DNA from: Palsa-1248 sp963737835
GTDB lineage: Bacteria > Gemmatimonadota > Gemmatimonadetes > Gemmatimonadales > Gemmatimonadaceae
DNA: 64,000 nt
Direction: 5' to 3'
Assembly: GCA_963737835.1 (NCBI GenBank)
Contig: CAVTUH010000001.1
Span: forward strand, 1,674,001-1,738,000
The translations under genes and the position numbers were made by a program. Shown piece after piece: positions 12,061 to 21,360 of this stretch; the stretch's first letter is position 1, and each line of letters opens with the position of its first letter. The notes below the pieces were generated by a model that saw only the letters and a program-made list of their open reading frames with translations, did no database searches and was not told where the DNA came from.

Positions 12061-12092
12061 CGGGCCCTTGGTCGGTTTGCCGGTGTCTACTT

Positions 12093-13310
12093 TCAACTTT
12101 CTGTAGGCCTACTCTCTGCGGGCGCGCCGGCGTCCGCCGGCCTCCGCGTCGGCTCCCACACGGCGCGCCTCCGTCCGGCCAGTGCGTCGCGCCAGGCGAT
12201 GACACCGGCGAGGGCGCTCGCACATGCGAACGCCGCGAATGCGACTACCCGCGGTGGGGCGCTCTGTCCTTGCCAGCGCAGGCCGACCGCACCGAGTAGC
12301 GCACCGACGCCGGCAGCGGCAAGCGCCGCGATCGCGGTCGGATGCTGCGGCGCGAGCAGCAGGAGGCCGACCACGCCGAACGGCAGGGCGGCGTAAACGA
12401 GCCACCGCACGAGCTTGTGGCTCGCCAGCATCACGGCAAACATGCCGTACCGAAATGGGTTGAGGAGTGAGCGCTTGTACCAGAGCGTCGCCAGTCCGCG
12501 CGCCATCGTGCGCACCTTGCGGCGGTATTCGGCGTCGAGCGACACCGTGCGCGGCACCACGCACACGGCATCGTCAACCGAGACCGCTCGGTACCCCTGT
12601 TCGCGCGCGATCAACACGCTCGCGAAGTCGCGGCTCAGCTCCGGAGGGAACTGCGCGTCATACACCGTGCGACGAAACGCATAGAAGCAACCGCTCGCGC
12701 CGATGATGGACCCGATCCGCGTCTCCAGGGCGCGCACGCGCATCTCGTAGCCGACATAGCCGGACTCGCCGGTGTTGCCCTCGACAGCGACATCACCCGC
12801 GCTGATGTCGCGACCGGATGCGACTCCAACGGTCCGATCCTCGAGCGCACGCACCAGCGGCTTGAGTGCGGCCGGGTGCACTTGTACCGACGCGTCAGTG
12901 TTGACGATGATCTCCGACTGCACCGCCCGCGCGGCCGCATTCTCGGCCGCCGTCTTGCCGCCTCGCACGTGTAGTCGCAGCAGCCCGACACCACGGTCCG
13001 CGTACGTGCGCACGATGTCGTCAGTACCATCGGTCGACGCATCCGACACGATGAGGACGTGGCGGCGATCCGCCGGATAGTCCGTTGCGAGCAGCCGCTC
13101 GATCGTGGCCCCGATCGATCCCGCTTCATTGAACGCAGGCACCGTGATCGTGATGTGGGGCCACTCCGCCGGCTCACTCGGTCTGGGCGATGCGCGGCGT
13201 ATGGCGCCGACCACGGCCAACAGCGCAGGATATCCGACGTAGGCGTACACCAGGAGCCCGATCGGTGTCGCCACCATGACCAGCCCCACAATCTCGCGCA
13301 CACTCATCAC
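12093..13310 (-). CDS. Membrane-bound GT2 glycosyltransferase
   Basis: 405 residues. An N-terminal membrane helix (IVGLVMVATPIGLLVYAYVGYPALL) precedes a GT-A fold domain with ITITVPAFNEAGSIGATIE, the DxD-like NTDASV and SDASTDGTDD. C-terminal hydrophobic helices follow (LVYAALPFGVVGLLLLA and others). This is the architecture of processive or polymerising GT2 enzymes with cytoplasmic catalytic site, although a QxxRW motif was not found. Its start overlaps the stop of the GT4 gene by a few bases, so the two are coupled. The donor and acceptor sugars cannot be read from sequence. Confidence 0.88.
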   Translation of the reverse strand: MMSVREIVGLVMVATPIGLLVYAYVGYPALLAVVGAIRRASPRPSEPAEWPHITITVPAFNEAGSIGATIERLLATDYPADRRHVLIVSDASTDGTDDIVRTYADRGVGLLRLHVRGGKTAAENAAARAVQSEIIVNTDASVQVHPAALKPLVRALEDRTVGVASGRDISAGDVAVEGNTGESGYVGYEMRVRALETRIGSIIGASGCFYAFRRTVYDAQFPPELSRDFASVLIAREQGYRAVSVDDAVCVVPRTVSLDAEYRRKVRTMARGLATLWYKRSLLNPFRYGMFAVMLASHKLVRWLVYAALPFGVVGLLLLAPQHPTAIAALAAAGVGALLGAVGLRWQGQSAPPRVVAFAAFACASALAGVIAWRDALAGRRRAVWEPTRRPADAGAPAESRPTES

Positions 13311-14599
13311 GCGACGACGTCCCCGCGCCCTCGGGCTGCCGCGTCCGTTCGCCCCACCCTCGGTCGTTGGGTCGTTCCCTGACCCCTGACCCCTGATCCC
13401 TGATCCCGCCGTCCTAGCACTTCCCGATAGACGTCCTCATATCGCTCGGCCCATCGCTCGACACCGTACGTCCTCACGAGTCGCTCGCGCGCCGCCGACG
13501 CCCGCGTACGCGCTGCAGCCGGATCTGCAAGCACCGTATGCAGCGCCTCCGCCAGTTGCGCGGGTTGGTCGGGCGGCACGAGCAGCGCCTCAGCGGATGA
13601 CACGACCGCCGGCACGCCACCGACGGCGGTCGCTACCGCCGGCACCAGGGCATCCATCGCCTCGAAGAGGGCGATCGGCGTGCCTTCTGTCCGCGAGCTC
13701 AGCGCGAACATATCGAACGCGCGGTACAGCGGCGCTGCATCCGGGACGAGTCCTACCCATCGGATCGCCGGCGCGATCCGAAGTGCCGCGGCTCGTGCCT
13801 GCAGCCGAGCGCGTTCACGCCCATCCCCAACCACCGCCAGCACGATCGGTCGATCGCGCAGCAGTGCCAGCGCGTCGAGCAGGACATCAAGACCTTTCTC
13901 ATATGAGAGCCGCCCCACCCAGCCGACGATGTACGCGTCTGCCGGGAGGCCAAGCGCTTCGCGGGCCGCCTCGCGCGACAGGATCGGTGCCGACGGAGCA
14001 TACCCATTCGGAATAATGCTGATGCGTGCGGCCGGCACGCCCGAGGCGATAAGCCCGTTTACCATGGGTTCAGAGACCGCCACGACCGCGTCGAAGCGAC
14101 GGAAGGACCAACGCTGTAAGCGTTGATACAAGCGATTGCGCCAGTCTCCACCAGTGAAGCCGTGGACCGTGGAGACCACCGGCAGATCGAGTGCCCGCAA
14201 CGCACCGGCATCGACCACATTGGGTCGGTAGCCATGTGTGTGCGCGACATGCACGTCGTACCGTCGCGCAAGGGCGGCAACCTGACGCCGCTCCTCCCAG
14301 TATCCGCGTCCGGACACGATCACTGGGACGACGGTCGCGCCATCACACCCCAGCGATGCGAGCGTCGCGTCGTTCGAGTCGGCATGCGCCTCTCGACTTG
14401 CCCCGACGACAGGCGCCGCCAACACGGCCGCGATCGTCACCGCGTAGCCACGCGCGACTTGGGCGCGGGCGAGCGTACGCACCACCCGCTCGAGCCCTCC
14501 GGCCGGCGCCGGTGCGAGCACGTGCAGCACTGACAGCGGACCGTCCAGCGCTCCTCCAGCACGACGCGGCACGAGATGTGACTCTAGCAGCGTCAACAC
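13307..14599 (-). CDS. GT4-family glycosyltransferase
   Basis: 430 residues with GT-B fold hallmarks: N-terminal GGLERVVRTLARA, the central HTHGYRPN, and the C-terminal nucleotide-binding region IVGWVGRLSYEKGLDVLLDAL followed by SSRTEGTPIALFEAMD with the catalytic-type E-x7-E. It is a retaining, cytoplasmic enzyme that probably adds one sugar of the repeat unit. The last 30 or so residues are low complexity (DQGSGVRGQG) because the 3' end is made of CCCTGAC/CCCTGAT heptamers on the plus strand; the natural C-terminus was probably replaced or extended by this repeat. Confidence 0.9.
   Translation of the reverse strand: MLTLLESHLVPRRAGGALDGPLSVLHVLAPAPAGGLERVVRTLARAQVARGYAVTIAAVLAAPVVGASREAHADSNDATLASLGCDGATVVPVIVSGRGYWEERRQVAALARRYDVHVAHTHGYRPNVVDAGALRALDLPVVSTVHGFTGGDWRNRLYQRLQRWSFRRFDAVVAVSEPMVNGLIASGVPAARISIIPNGYAPSAPILSREAAREALGLPADAYIVGWVGRLSYEKGLDVLLDALALLRDRPIVLAVVGDGRERARLQARAAALRIAPAIRWVGLVPDAAPLYRAFDMFALSSRTEGTPIALFEAMDALVPAVATAVGGVPAVVSSAEALLVPPDQPAQLAEALHTVLADPAAARTRASAARERLVRTYGVERWAERYEDVYREVLGRRDQGSGVRGQGTTQRPRVGRTDAAARGRGDVVA
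13377..13411. repeat. Heptanucleotide array CCCTGAY inside the GT4 3' end
   Basis: Five adjacent 7-base units (CCCTGAC twice, CCCTGAT twice, then CCCGCCG) lie in the last codons of the GT4 gene. They belong to the same kind of heptad arrays as those at 7494 and 60340. Confidence 0.65.
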
Positions 14600-14910
14600 G
14601 CGCGGACCAGTGCTTGCCGATACCTTGTGTGCGGCGCATCACGTTGCAGGCGAGCGGCGGTCGCGCATCGACGGATACGGACCTGAGAGCTTGTGCATTT
14701 GTCCTGTCGACCAAGTGTTGCCAATGTGCGACACCGTGTGGGGCACCCGCGGGTTCCACGCCCGTTGGTGTCGTGAATCACGATCCGTGTTTGGGGTAGC
14801 GGAAGTGTGTAAATGATTGCCATTTGGCGAGTTAGCGTTCGTGTATCCGAGCCAGCCCCCTCGCCTCTGACCACGCGCCTTTGGCCGCCAGCTTGCGGGG
14901 AGTTACCAGC
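14600..14910. other. Divergent intergenic region
   Basis: About 310 bases between the minus-strand GT4 and the plus-strand deacetylase-GT2 fusion. It is AT-richer near 14690-14840 than its surroundings and should hold promoters in both directions. A short inverted repeat GTGTCGTGAATCACGAT lies near 14768. No gene and no clear -24/-12 element were seen. Confidence 0.35.
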
Positions 14911-16881
14911 GTGAAACGGCTGTCACATTGGCCCGCCGCAGCGCTGGCCGCGACCTCAGACTCGCAGGTCATCCGGGAATTGGGATCCGTCGAACCGATG
15001 CCCGGTACGGCGATCTCTCCGACCTCCTCGCCCCCGGCGACGGTGCCAGTCTCCTCCCCCGGGTTGGGACTCGTGCCGACACGGCGCACGAGTCTTGGCG
15101 CCGAGGTCTCCGCGACCGGGCCTCACATCCTGACGATCGCGCTCGAGGACTATTACCAGGTCGGCGCCTTCAATCGCCTCATCCAGCGCGGCCAGTGGTA
15201 CCGGTTCGAGCGCCGCATCGAAGGCAGTACGATGCGCGCGCTCGACCTGCTCGACCAGTTCCAGGCACGCGCCACGTTCTTCGTGCTTGGTTGGGTCGCG
15301 GACACGATGCCCGAGCTCGTTCGCCTCGTCACGGCGCGTGGCCACGAGGTGGCGAGCAAAGGGTACTATCACCGCAACATTGGTCAGCTCACGCCGGCCG
15401 AATTCCGCGATGACCTGACGCGTGCTCGTGAAGCGCTCGAGCGGGCGGGCGGGCATCGGATCCTCGGGTATCGAGTCGCCGACGCCTGGTTCCAACCCCA
15501 CGATCTGTGGGCGCTCGACGTGCTGGCTGAGGAAGGGTACGAGTACGACTCGAGCATCGGCCCCATTCTCAGGACCTACAGCTCGCAGCCCTGGCGACGC
15601 TTTGCGCATTTGCACCGATACGGCGAACGGACGCTCTGGGAATTGCCGATCTCGACCGCCGACGTCTTTGGCATGCTGGTCCCGATCGCCGGTGGGAACT
15701 ACTTCCGCCAGCTACCGCACGGCTTTGTGCGACGGGCCGTGGCGCATTGGACGCGGACGTACTCCGCGCCCTACATCATGTACTTCCACACTTGGGAGCT
15801 CGACCCGGACCAGCCGAAGATCCACTCCGCGCCGTTCGTGTCGCGCGTGCGCCAGTATCGCAATCTCGACCGGATGGCGGATTACCTGCGCTATTTCCTC
15901 GAGCGCTATGAGTTCACGAGCGCCGCCGCCTATCTCGGCTTGGAGCAGGAGAGCCTTCGCCCCGAGGAAGTCCGCGGGCGCCGGCGCAACTCGGCCGGAG
16001 TGGTCAATATCGTCTCGCAAACGCCCGAGATCGCCATCGTATCGCCGACCCCGGAAGGGGTTCCGGCATTTTCCGTCGCCGGGTTGCTGCCGGCCAGCGA
16101 GCGTGCGGTCGACGACGAGATTGTGGATCCTGACGTCGTCGTCGCCGTCGCGACGCCGGCGCCGGTGACAGTCGTCATTCCGTGTTACAACGAGGAGTTG
16201 ATCCTTCCCTACCTCGCCAACACCCTGACGAGCGTCGAGAACGAGCTGACCGAGTACAACTTCACGTTCATTTTCGTCGACGATCACAGCACCGACGGCA
16301 CGTGGGACGCGCTACACCGCGTCTTCGGCGACCGACCGAATTCCGTATTCATTCGGCACGCCGTGAATTGCGGCGTCGCAGCCGGAATTCTGACGGGGAT
16401 TCAGCGTGCGACCACCGACATCGTGTGCTCGATGGATTGTGACTGCACCTACGATCCGCACGAGCTCGCCCGCATGATTCCTCTGCTGGCACCTGGCGTG
16501 GACCTCGTCACGGCGTCGCCATACCATCAGCAGGGTCTCGTTCGGAACGTGCCCCGTTGGAGACTGGGGTTGTCGAAATCGCTGTCGCACCTTTACCGGA
16601 TGGTGCTGCACCAAAAGCTCGCCACCTACACGAGCTGCTTCCGCGTGTACCGACGTTCCGCCACATCCGCTGTCCGCATTGAGAACAAGGGGTTCCTCGG
16701 GGTGGCGGAAATGCTTGGCTGGCTCGATTTACACGGGTCGAGGATCGTCGAGTTTCCCACGACGCTCGAAGTCCGTATGATCGGTCGGTCGAAGATGAAG
16801 GTGTTTCGGACCATTCTCGGCCACTTGGCGTTGTTGGCACGGCTCGCCGTTCTGCGAGTGACGATGCCACGTGTACGCTGA
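14911..16881 (+). CDS. Fusion of a degenerate polysaccharide deacetylase (DUF3473-like) and a GT2 glycosyltransferase
   Basis: About 656 residues from GTG 14911, which has GGGGAG 8 bases upstream. Residues about 65-330 match the NodB/DUF3473 fold (GTFFVLGW-like AT FFVLGWVAD, GYRVADAWFQPHD, YFHTWELDPDQP). Two catalytic positions differ from active members: the segment corresponding to VDVEDYF reads IALEDYY (base Asp replaced by Ala), and SHGWWHR reads SKGYYHR (metal His replaced by Lys). After a linker the C-terminal third is a DPM1-like GT2 domain with VVIPCYNEE, VDDHSTDGTWD and MDCDCTYDP. It probably acts as a glycosyltransferase with a carbohydrate-binding pseudo-deacetylase. It starts the run with the FAD enzyme. 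Confidence 0.85.
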   Translation: MKRLSHWPAAALAATSDSQVIRELGSVEPMPGTAISPTSSPPATVPVSSPGLGLVPTRRTSLGAEVSATGPHILTIALEDYYQVGAFNRLIQRGQWYRFERRIEGSTMRALDLLDQFQARATFFVLGWVADTMPELVRLVTARGHEVASKGYYHRNIGQLTPAEFRDDLTRAREALERAGGHRILGYRVADAWFQPHDLWALDVLAEEGYEYDSSIGPILRTYSSQPWRRFAHLHRYGERTLWELPISTADVFGMLVPIAGGNYFRQLPHGFVRRAVAHWTRTYSAPYIMYFHTWELDPDQPKIHSAPFVSRVRQYRNLDRMADYLRYFLERYEFTSAAAYLGLEQESLRPEEVRGRRRNSAGVVNIVSQTPEIAIVSPTPEGVPAFSVAGLLPASERAVDDEIVDPDVVVAVATPAPVTVVIPCYNEELILPYLANTLTSVENELTEYNFTFIFVDDHSTDGTWDALHRVFGDRPNSVFIRHAVNCGVAAGILTGIQRATTDIVCSMDCDCTYDPHELARMIPLLAPGVDLVTASPYHQQGLVRNVPRWRLGLSKSLSHLYRMVLHQKLATYTSCFRVYRRSATSAVRIENKGFLGVAEMLGWLDLHGSRIVEFPTTLEVRMIGRSKMKVFRTILGHLALLARLAVLRVTMPRVR

Positions 16882-16894
16882 GCGGCCGCGCGCG

Positions 16895-18431
16895 ATGGAT
16901 GCAGTGAGCTCGCCGGCGAACGGGCGACCGGCCACCGCTGAAGGCGGACGGGGCCGTCACGTTGGTATTGTCGGCGGCGGTATGCTCGGCCTGGGCCTGG
17001 CGCTCCGCCTCGTCGAACAGGGTCACCGCGTGACGGTCCTCGAGGCGTCACCGACGGTTGGCGGGTTGGCCAGCGCCGATGCCATCGGCGGGGTCACGTG
17101 GGACCGCTTCTATCACGTGACGCTACTCTCCGACAGCTACCTGCGCGAATTGTTGCAGGAGATCGGGCTCGCCGATCAGCTGCATTGGCGGACGACCCGC
17201 ACCGGGTTCTTCGTCGATGGCCGCCTCGTGCCGATGTCGTCCAGCCTCGACTTCCTGATGTTTCCGCCACTCGGCCTGTGGTCCAAGGCTCGCCTCGCCT
17301 GGACCATCCTCGCGGCCTCGCGCATCACCGACCCGCGACCGCTGGAGAAGATCACGGCCGTCGAGTGGCTCACCCGCCTGTCGGGACGTCGCACCGTCGA
17401 ACGGATCTGGCTTCCGCTGTTGCGCAGCAAGCTCGGCCCGCACGCTCAAGACGCAAGCGCGGCGTTCATCTGGGCGATCATCGCTCGCCTGTACGCCGCC
17501 CGCCGGTCCGGGCTCAAGCGCGAGATGTTCGGATACGTCGAGGGCGGATATGCCGTGGTGTTGCAGCGATTGCGAGCGGCCGTGCAAGCTCGCGGTGTCG
17601 AGATTCGCTGTAGCCGCCTTGCGACCGCCGTGCGTGGCGACGCACGTGGAGCGGAGATCGATACGGGCACGGGCGCAGGGGCGCCCGAGAAAGGGGAGAG
17701 GGAAGAGGAGACAGGAGACGACTACGAACGGCGCAGTACTGAACGATTCGACGACGTCGTCCTGACTGTCCCCTGCGGGCAAGTGGCCACGTTGTGCCCG
17801 CAGTTGACAGCAACTGAACACGAGCGGTTGCGTAAGGTTATTTACCAGGGCGTGATTTGCCCGTCGTTGCTGCTCCGGCGGCCGCTCGCGGGATATTATG
17901 TCACCAACATCACCGACGCCTGGGTGCCCTTTACCGGCGTCATCGAGAATGACGGCGCTGGTCGATCCTTCCACGTTCGGGGGTCACACGCTGGTCTATC
18001 TGCCACGCTATCTCTCGCAGAGCGACCCGACCTGGCAACGGACTGACAGTTCGCTCCTGAGCGAGTCGATCGAGGGACTCTCTCGCATGTACCCCGATTT
18101 CCGGGCGGACGACGTGATTGCCTCGCGGGTCGCTCGGGCCCGAGACGTGCAAGCGATCTCCACGCTGAACTACTCGAGCGATTTCTTGCCTGCGCTCGCG
18201 ACATCAATCGATCACGTGTTCGTCGTCAACTCCGCGCAGATCGCCTACGGTACGCTGAACGTGAACGAAACGCTCGCGCTCGCCGCGCGTCAGGCTAACG
18301 CACTTGCTCCACTCTTGCGCAATGGCGCCGGACCATCAGTCGCGGCCAGCGCCGCGGTGCGCTCGCAGGACACCGGTGGCCGGGTCAGTGCAGGGCCGTC
18401 CCCCATCCGAACCGTCGCTGCCCGCGCATGA
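16895..18431 (+). CDS. FAD-dependent amine-oxidase-like oxidoreductase, one-base frameshift
   Basis: Soluble NAD(P)/FAD enzyme of the protoporphyrinogen-oxidase-like family often found in EPS clusters; the substrate is unknown. The N-terminal dinucleotide site VGIVGGGMLGLGLALRL and EASPTVGGLAS are clear. At 17948-17949 an extra A shifts the frame: removing it gives GVIEMTALVDPSTFGG, continuing to VNETLALA near the C-terminus. An alternative GTG start at 16871 would overlap the upstream gene. Codons 265-277 (EKGEREEETGDD) are encoded by a heptanucleotide array (17689-17723) and look like an in-frame insertion in a variable loop. Confidence 0.85.
17689..17723. repeat. Heptanucleotide array inside the FAD oxidoreductase gene
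   Basis: Five consecutive 7-base units (GAAAGGG, GAGAGGG, AAGAGGA, GACAGGA, GACGACT) resemble the intergenic array at 7494-7620. Being 35 bases long with matching flanks, the region stays in frame and encodes a very acidic, lysine/arginine-dotted stretch. Confidence 0.6.
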
Positions 18432-19453
18432 ACGACCCTCGGCCACTCGCGAGCATATCGCTCGACGTCGACAACCTGTGGTCGTACTTGAAGACCCACG
18501 GCGACGCCGGCTGGGAGCGGCGACCGTCGTACTACGACGCGTTCTTCGGGACCGTGCTCCCGGTCCTTGATGAGCTCGGCCTTCATCTGACGTTCTTCGT
18601 CGTCGGGTGCGACGCGGTGGTTCCCGCGAACGCCGTGCATCTCCGCGCAGCGGTCGCCGCAGGGCATGAGCTGGGCAACCACTCATTCGAGCACGAGCCC
18701 TGGCTCGATCGCTATTCGCCTGAGCGGGTCGCACAGGAGATCGCCGACGCTGAAGGCGCAATCTACACGGCTACGGGCCAGCGGACGCTCGGGTTCCGGG
18801 GCCCCGGATACAGCTGGAGTCCGGCGCTGTTCGAGGTCCTCGTGGACCGCGGCTACCTGTACGATGCGTCGACCCTCCCCACCTATCTCGGCCCGCTCGC
18901 ACGCGCGTACTACTTCTGGACCGCCCGCCTCACGCGCGCGCAGCGTGAAGAGCGCGCGACACTCTTTGGCGGCGCGCGCGACGGCCTCCGGCCAGTGCGG
19001 CCGTACCGGTGGTCACTGCCATCGGGCCGCACCCTTCTCGAGATCCCGGTGACGACGATTCCGGGGATCAAGGTGCCGTTTCACCTGAGTTATCTGCTGT
19101 ATCTGAGCCGCGTGTCGGAGACGGCCATGATGGCCTATCTCGAAACGGCACTCGGGATCTGCCGTCTCACGGGGACCGAGCCGAGTTTTCTGCTCCACCC
19201 CCTCGATCTCCTCGGTGGGGATCAGGCTTCCGCACTGCGGTTCTTCCCCGGCATGGACCTGACCAGCGCGCGCAAGCAAGAGCTGTTCGTCCGAGTCGTA
19301 CGCACCCTGCAGCGCCATTTCCGTCTCGTGAACATGAGCACGCATGCGCGGGCGATCGATGAGCGCGGCGCACTCGCGCGCCGGCGGGTCCCGCATCCGA
19401 CGACTGCGGCGTTCACCGCTGCGCCCGCGCCCGCGGGTCACTCTCGAGCGTAA
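18428..19453 (+). CDS. Polysaccharide deacetylase (NodB family)
   Basis: 341 residues, overlapping the oxidoreductase stop by ATGA. The NodB metal and base residues are intact: SLDVDNLW (Asp pair) and GNHSFEH (His-x3-His). GFRGPGYSWSP gives motif 3, and SFLLHPLDLLG carries the late His. It removes acetyl groups from a GlcNAc-like glycan. No signal peptide was seen, so it may act on lipid-linked intermediates in the cytoplasm. It is followed 2 bases later by asnB. Confidence 0.9.
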   Translation: MNDPRPLASISLDVDNLWSYLKTHGDAGWERRPSYYDAFFGTVLPVLDELGLHLTFFVVGCDAVVPANAVHLRAAVAAGHELGNHSFEHEPWLDRYSPERVAQEIADAEGAIYTATGQRTLGFRGPGYSWSPALFEVLVDRGYLYDASTLPTYLGPLARAYYFWTARLTRAQREERATLFGGARDGLRPVRPYRWSLPSGRTLLEIPVTTIPGIKVPFHLSYLLYLSRVSETAMMAYLETALGICRLTGTEPSFLLHPLDLLGGDQASALRFFPGMDLTSARKQELFVRVVRTLQRHFRLVNMSTHARAIDERGALARRRVPHPTTAAFTAAPAPAGHSRA

Positions 19454-19455
19454 CC

Positions 19456-21336
19456 ATGTGTGGCATCGTCGGCATCATCAACCGGGACCGTCAAGCGGTC
19501 GAGCCAGCGATACTGGCGGACATGGCGCAGGCACTCGATCATCGGGGGCCGGACGGCGAGGGAGAGTTCATCGACGGGCCCCTGGGCTTCTATCACAAAC
19601 GGCTCGCCATCATCGACCTCGTCACCGGTGCCCAACCGATGACGGTCGGCCCGCTCACGATCGTGTTCAATGGCGAGATCTACAACTATGTGGAGTTGCG
19701 CGCCGATCTCATCCGCCGTGGGCACACGTTTCAGACCAAGTCCGATACGGAAGTGATTCTCGCAATGTATGCCGCGTACGGGCCCGACTGCGTCAAGGCG
19801 CTGAACGGCATGTTCGCGTTTCTGCTGTACGATCGCGCGCGACAGACGGTATTCGCCGCGCGGGATCACTTCGGCATCAAGCCGCTCTACTACCACGCAT
19901 CCGAGCGGCATTTGCTGTTTGCATCCGAGATCAAGGCGCTGTTGCGCCATCCGTCGGTGACCGTCGAACCCGACTTCGATGCCGTCCGGGAGTATCTCAC
20001 CTTCCAATTCGTGACCGGCGAGCGCACGCTCTTCACCGGTATCAACAAGTTGCTTCCCGGCCACTGGCAACTCGTCGATCTCGTGTCCGGGCGTGTCGAG
20101 ACTCGCGGCTATTGGGAGCCCCGGTTCACGATCGATCCATACCATACGGAAGAATATTTCGTCGTCGAGGTCCGGCGACTCCTCGAGGACGCGATACGCA
20201 TCCAGCTGCGCAGCGACGTCCCCGTCGGCGCCTACCTCAGCGGCGGTATGGACTCGAGCATCGTGACGCTGTTGGCGGCGCCGCATGCATCACACCCGTT
20301 GCACACGTTCACGGGCGTCTTCCGCGATGGACCCGAGTTCGATGAGTCTCGATACGCGCGCGAGGTCGCCGGCGTGTGCGGCGCACGGATGCACGAGATC
20401 GTGCCGACCGAACGCCAGTTCGTGGACCTCCTGCCCCGCATGATCTATCAAATGGACGAGCCGGTCGCGGGTCCCGGCCTCTTCCCGCAATTCGTCGTCG
20501 CGCGCTGCGCGTCACGGACCGTCAAGGTGTGCCTCGGCGGCCAGGGTGGCGATGAGATCTTCGGGGGGTATGCACGGTACCTGGTTGCATATCTCGAGCA
20601 GGCGATCAAAGGCGCGATCTTCGAGAGCACCGAGGAGGCCGAGCACATCGTCTCGCTCAAGTCGATCATCCCCAACCTGCCCGCGCTCCGGCAGTATGCG
20701 CCGATGCTGCAGCACTTCTGGCAGCACGATGTATTCGAGCCAATGGACCGTCGCTACTTCCGCCTGATCGACCGGAGCGGCGGCTCTCTCGAGCTCTTCA
20801 GCGAAGATTTTCGAGCCGCGTACGACCGGGAAGCGCTGTTTGCGCGATTCCAGAGCGTGTTCAATCACCCGGACACGAAGTCGTACTACAACAAGATGAC
20901 GCATTTCGACCTAGTGACTGGCTTGCCGGCGCTGCTGCACGTCGAAGATCGCGTGAGCATGGCATCGTCGCTGGAGTCGCGCGTCCCGCTCCTCGACCAT
21001 CGCTTGGCGGATCTCGTCACGAGCATGCCGCCGCGCATGAAGTTCCGCGGTGGGGAGCTCAAGTACGTGCTGAAGCGATCGACCGCGAGCGTGCTTCCCT
21101 CGACGATTGCGGAGCGCAAGGACAAGATGGGTTTCCCGGTCCCGCTGCATCTCTGGGCCAAGGGCGCGTCGCGCGACTTCTTCGCCGACGTCCTGCTGTC
21201 CGCCCAGGCGCGCGAGCGCGGGCTCTTCGAGCCCCAGGCGGTCGAGCGGCTGTTGGACGATGAATTCGCGTTCGGTCGTCGCCTCTGGGGTCTCGTCAAC
21301 CTCGAGCTGTGGTTCCGCGAGTTCGTGGACGCCTGA
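19456..21336 (+). CDS. asnB: Asparagine synthase-type glutamine amidotransferase
   Basis: 626 residues. The N-terminal class II amidotransferase domain begins with the nucleophile Cys2 (MCGIVGI), which fixes the start, and has DHRGPDGEG and FNGEIYNY. The synthetase domain has the ATP-pyrophosphatase loop SGGMDSS at about 262-268 and CLGGQGGDEIFGGY. In EPS loci members of this family transfer amide nitrogen to sugar acids rather than making asparagine. The neighbouring UDP-sugar dehydrogenase (24 bases away) would produce a uronic acid suitable as substrate, an attractive but unproven pairing. Confidence 0.93.
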   Translation: MCGIVGIINRDRQAVEPAILADMAQALDHRGPDGEGEFIDGPLGFYHKRLAIIDLVTGAQPMTVGPLTIVFNGEIYNYVELRADLIRRGHTFQTKSDTEVILAMYAAYGPDCVKALNGMFAFLLYDRARQTVFAARDHFGIKPLYYHASERHLLFASEIKALLRHPSVTVEPDFDAVREYLTFQFVTGERTLFTGINKLLPGHWQLVDLVSGRVETRGYWEPRFTIDPYHTEEYFVVEVRRLLEDAIRIQLRSDVPVGAYLSGGMDSSIVTLLAAPHASHPLHTFTGVFRDGPEFDESRYAREVAGVCGARMHEIVPTERQFVDLLPRMIYQMDEPVAGPGLFPQFVVARCASRTVKVCLGGQGGDEIFGGYARYLVAYLEQAIKGAIFESTEEAEHIVSLKSIIPNLPALRQYAPMLQHFWQHDVFEPMDRRYFRLIDRSGGSLELFSEDFRAAYDREALFARFQSVFNHPDTKSYYNKMTHFDLVTGLPALLHVEDRVSMASSLESRVPLLDHRLADLVTSMPPRMKFRGGELKYVLKRSTASVLPSTIAERKDKMGFPVPLHLWAKGASRDFFADVLLSAQARERGLFEPQAVERLLDDEFAFGRRLWGLVNLELWFREFVDA

Positions 21337-21360
21337 GCTCTCCCTCTCGCCTTTTTCTCT

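Noticed and set aside
19344..20345. Reading frame of about 330 codons inside AsnB
   Set aside because: Arginine-rich shadow of the asnB frame with no recognisable domain.
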